A model generated the notes under the pieces. It was not told the origin of the DNA. It ran no database searches and was given only the letters and a program-made list of their open reading frames with translations. The position numbers and the translations under genes were made by a program. DNA of 64,000 nucleotides, taken from the NCBI GenBank assembly GCA_033675265.1, contig JAUJYZ010000324.1, forward strand, positions 351,007-415,006. Direction: 5' to 3'. Positions 60,661-64,000 of the stretch are shown here, piece after piece; the first letter of the stretch is position 1; each line of letters opens with the position of its first letter. The stretch is from Actinostola sp. cb2023 (taxonomy: Eukaryota > Cnidaria > Anthozoa > Actiniaria > Actinostolidae).

Positions 60661-61040
60661 TATATCACGGAGAGTCGAACCCCGGGCCACTGGCGTCGTG
60701 GTCCAGCGTATTTCCAGAGGACTACGTTAGTCAAGAAATTTCCATAACAATACCCGTTACACGATAGACTACTAAATTTACCCTCGAAATCAATCGGAAG
60801 TACAGATAGCTTGAAGTGCATGGTAAGGGGCAGTCATTTAGGACTAGGATACGACTGTTCCCTCCCTCTTTGACTACTTCGCTGATTGTGTACTACCCGA
60901 TAGCGCGGATGAAGCTGAAATCTTCGTCCTATACGTAACATACGGTGGCTCAGCATTTAAGTCTGGGTGTATGGTCGATTTTTAGTGTTTTGCATAAAAT
61001 GCAGCTAATTATCGCTGGTTCAAGTCACAGTCCCATCGAC
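60661..61040. repeat. tRNA-related two-ended repeat, copy 4 (mirror of copy 1)
   Basis: Mirror image of the copy at 7409-7790. The adjacent poly-A/G tract differs in length from the left, and about 15 bp (ccattacctagtata) is present only here, near 60,550-60,565. Confidence 0.6.
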
Positions 61041-61299
61041 TTTTTTTTCTTTTTTTTTCTTTTTCTTTCTTTCTTTTTCTTTTTTTTTCTTTTTTGTACT
61101 AATAAGGAGTACCAAGTTGCTATGAATTTTTTAACTGTTTTTATTTTTTACTGGTTTAATTTAATTTAATTTTTTTTTTTCCAGTCCATCCTTTTATTAT
61201 TATTTTTTGTCTTTGTTTTTCTTCTTTTTTTTGCTTTGTTTCAGTCCATAAGTTTTAACTTTATTTCTTTATTTCATAATGTTCACTAGAAACTAACAG

Positions 61300-62460
61300 A
61301 GAACACTATTCACTCATCTCATGCTTACTGATTTTTAAGATCAGCAAACTGGTTTCTTTCTGGTGCAAACAGCCTATATGATCTGAAAGGTCGCGGTCAC
61401 CGATATCTTTTTCTTTCTGGGTTACTAGTGACTGGATGCGGTCTAGGTTGTCTGAAAGAACATTTCTGGTAAATTTCGATGGTATTCTTGGTTTGCACAT
61501 GACGTCATCAAAGCGCTAAAATCTAAAATATTTATCGTACAAAACTGTTTGTTTGATATTTTGTTTATATCCATAAGAAAAGTCTTCACAAAAAATTATG
61601 TGTACTTTCGATGTTTGGTTTCTGATTTATTGAGAGTCAATTTCTGTCACGCAACACTGTCACGTGTATTCTAAAACCAGAGAATTAGGGAAATTTGCTT
61701 CAAATGTTACGTTTTTTACTTCGTAAATGATATGTAAGTTTGATTTTATTAATATCTCTATTGAGAAACTGAGTTGTTTGTAATGTTAACGTGATTTTGA
61801 TCCTCGGTATTTTGGCCGCCATGTTGGTGTACTACGGACACCAAGATGGCGGCCCCATACATTCACACTAAATAATGCGCACATTTGATCGCTCATATCT
61901 CGGCATTGAAAGCTTCTTATAACTCAAAATTTTGGTTGAGATACATGATTTTGACTGCTCTTTTGGTTGTAAGACCTTTTGTTCATTATACTCAATATAA
62001 GACCCAGAAAATGTTACGATGACGTAAGTGCAAACCAGCAATAGGATAAAATCTCAAAAAGTTTTCGGGGATGACATTGCGTTGCAAGCCTCGTTTTGAT
62101 GTTTTTTCAGAATTTAAATTTTCATAACTTCGCAGAGATATATAATTTCGTCATGAAATTAGTTATATAATAATGTAGAAGTTTCATGACGAAATTATAT
62201 ATCTCTGCGAAGTTATGAACGATTTAAATTTTGAAAAAAAAAAAAACATCAAAACGAGGCTTGCAACGCATGACGGCAAAATCCCATACTAAAGTCTATA
62301 AATGTCATCCCCGATAACTTTTTGAGATGTTATCCTATACCATCAAAACTTTCCAGAAATGTTCTTTCAGACAAACTCTTTCAGATCATATTGTTTGCAC
62401 CAGAAAGAAACCAGTTTGCTGATCTTAAAAATCAGTACGCGTGAGAAGAGTGAATTCAGT
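61300..62460. mobile_element. About 1-kb non-autonomous element with long terminal inverted repeats, right
   Basis: Mirror of 6085-7135, but about 120 bp longer. It has an extra block of about 60 bp at about 61,390-61,450 and an extra 50 bp at about 61,990-62,055. Confidence 0.6.
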
Positions 62461-62649
62461 CGATGTTACTGCGCATTGATCAATAGAAAAAAAGTACCGG
62501 CTAATTAACCCACCCATCCCCCCACAGTGTAAAAAAAATGCCCTTTCCCATCCTCCCATCCTCGCGTGCGCATGCAAGATTTATCCAAATTGTTCACCTT
62601 TGATGTTCCGCGGTAGCGTGGGACCGCAGTATTCACTTCTTGAGATACA

Positions 62650-62884
62650 ATGAGCGACGATCTTCGATCCTCCGGTAATGACGGTAAACCTTGCCGTAAG
62701 TGCAGGGAACATGGAAAGCTACGTTTCCTCAGATACCATCACAAAGATTTCTGCGAATTCAAGGATTGTAGCTGCAATCGTTGCACCAGAGTTGTACTCA
62801 GCCGTGAGAAGTCCAGAGCAGTTTTGAAAGCTAAGCGAGACGTACTCAAGACAGAACAGTTGATGAAAGAAAGAGAAAAAACCG
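62650..62884 (+). CDS. DM-domain (DMRT-family) transcription factor, exon 1, right copy
   Basis: Mirror copy of the left DM exon, with the same start codon, the same 78 residues and the same donor (ACCG|GTAAGC at 62,885). All zinc-ligand cysteines and histidines are kept. Downstream intron sequence differs from the left by a small indel near 62,910. The next exon would lie to the right of 64,000, so only the DNA-binding exon is visible. The two DM genes point away from each other, out of the palindrome. Confidence 0.85.
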
Positions 62885-62997
62885 GTAAGCTATCATTCAT
62901 TCAGTTCCTAAGTCTTTGGAATTTGATCATGCATGTAATTTTGGTCTCGATCAGCTGGTAAAAGTTCATGGATAATTAACTAGTCAATTGCCCTTAA

Positions 62998-63453
62998 AGT
63001 GCCTATAACCCCTGTGAGATTGTTTTTAAAAATCTATTCAATATAAGCTGAATAGTTTGGTGGGTTAAGTATTTTGTGATTTGAACCTTGCGTTTATGAG
63101 TTTATCTCAATATGCAAATTTGATGACGTCAACCCAGGAATTTTGCCATAACTTATTTAGACTTTTCCAAGAAGAGCTTATTTTTTGAATGGTGAAAAAA
63201 GTTATAAAATCATTTATAAAGACTGTGAAAATATTCTGTAAGTTTTCAAATGTCAATACTTAATCAGCACAAGGGCGTTTTTTTGTATAATAAATGAAGA
63301 CTGGGTAGACGTCATCAAATTTGCATATTGAGATTTCAAACCTCTATAACTCATAAACGCAAGGTTGAAATCACAAAATACTGAACCCACCAACTATTCA
63401 GCTTATATTGAATAGATTTTTAAAAACAATCTCACAGGGGTTTTATAGGCACT
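62998..63453. mobile_element. TTAA-flanked MITE with long inverted repeats, right
   Basis: Mirror copy, 13 bp longer through small indels. TTAA at both edges. Confidence 0.65.
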
Positions 63454-63529
63454 TTAAATTAGCTCTAGGAGAAACTCATATATATCAGTTTGCTGGTAAA
63501 ACCCCTGATTGATTCTTATTTTTTAAAAG

Positions 63530-64000
63530 ACTGTCCAGTATTGAGGTGTCTGTCTTGGAGAGAGAATTTATAAGTAAAACAGTGCAGCAGTGACCAGACA
63601 AAGGTGTCTGTCTTGGAGAGAGAATTTATAAAAAAACAGTGCAGCAGTGACCAGACAAAGGTGTGTGTCCTGGAGAGAGAATTTATATTAAAACAGTGCA
63701 GCAGGGACCAGACAAAGGTGTCTGTCTTGGAGAGAGAATTTATAGTAAAACAGTGCAGCAGTGACCAGGACAAGGTGTCTGTCTTGGAGAGAGAACTTTA
63801 TAATAAAACAGTGCAGCAGGGACCAGACAAGGTGTCTGTCTTGGAGAGAGAATTTATAGTAAAAAAAGTGCAGCAGTGACCAGAACAAACGTCTGCAGGC
63901 AGTGACCAGGACAAAGGTGTCTGTCTTAGAGAGAGAATTTATAGTACACAGTGCAGCATTAACCAAGACAAAGGTGTCCTGTCATAGAGAAGAGAATTGT
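63530..64000. repeat. 57-bp minisatellite, right-arm copy, cut by window end
   Basis: Mirror of the left array start, about eight units. From about 63,760 on, units carry many one-base indels and a duplicated chunk, unlike the clean units elsewhere. Confidence 0.9.

Larger units (their letters stand above)
4500..64000. repeat. Giant inverted repeat (palindrome), arms about 29.4 kb, 580-bp spacer
   Basis: The left arm (about 4,500-33,889) is the reverse complement of the right arm (34,470-64,000, cut by the window end). The inner edges are exact: 33,879-33,889 pairs with 34,470-34,480 and the match stops at 33,890/34,469. Start/stop and exon coordinates give nearly constant mirror sums: 68,423 (receptor exon 3), 68,422 (receptor last exon), 68,426 (EndoU), 68,429 (myotrophin), 68,434 (33,254/35,180). 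Sums drift outside 12 kb: 68,398, 68,331 and 68,543. It could be a real palindrome, an inverted segmental duplication, or two haplotypes joined head to head by the assembler. The sequence alone does not decide. Confidence 0.97.

Overview
This is animal (metazoan) nuclear DNA, probably from a marine invertebrate. The genes are split by GT-AG introns, the DNA is full of micro- and minisatellites, foldback/MITE elements, tRNA-related repeats and Penelope-like fragments, and the recognisable genes are animal families. The species cannot be named from the sequence alone.

The window is dominated by one very large inverted repeat. A left arm (about 4,500-33,889) and a right arm (34,470 to the window end at 64,000) are reverse complements around a 580-bp unique spacer (33,890-34,469). 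Every gene therefore appears twice, as mirror images. From the spacer outwards each arm carries: (a) a weak candidate 3' gene end transcribed away from the spacer; (b) a five-exon myotrophin (V-1) ankyrin-repeat gene; (c) a five-exon secreted EndoU endoribonuclease gene; (d) an 11-exon single-pass receptor with a cytoplasmic SEFIR domain (IL-17 receptor-like); (e) a tRNA-related repeat and foldback elements; (f) exon 1 of a DM-domain (DMRT family) gene reading outwards, with a candidate exon 2 seen only on the left (583-843). Genes b-d are transcribed towards the spacer.

The arms are not uniformly alike. From about 12.5 to 33 kb the mirrored coordinates add up to 68,421-68,434 almost throughout, so indels are few outside homopolymers and microsatellites. 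Outside 12 kb the arms differ by SNPs, blocks of about 50-70 bp, a codon insertion plus amino-acid changes in receptor exon 1, and a 95-bp perfect hairpin with a 9-bp target-site duplication found only on the right. The outer parts thus behave like two haplotypes or two older copies. The inner part behaves like a recent copy, a gene-converted palindrome, or a fold-back assembly join. One-base homopolymer differences frameshift EndoU and a Penelope fragment on the left and a candidate exon on the right, and the right edge is indel-rich. Both suggest unpolished long-read sequence.

The introns hold the most unusual material: arrays of SRF-type CArG boxes (33 perfect sites in 0.7 kb), CCAAT-box and CRE repeat arrays, a satellite made from a mariner/pogo-like MITE, a dispersed 57-bp minisatellite with a 728-bp higher-order repeat, and a repeat with two tRNA-like ends facing outwards. 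I see no CRISPR array, bacterial operon or virus.
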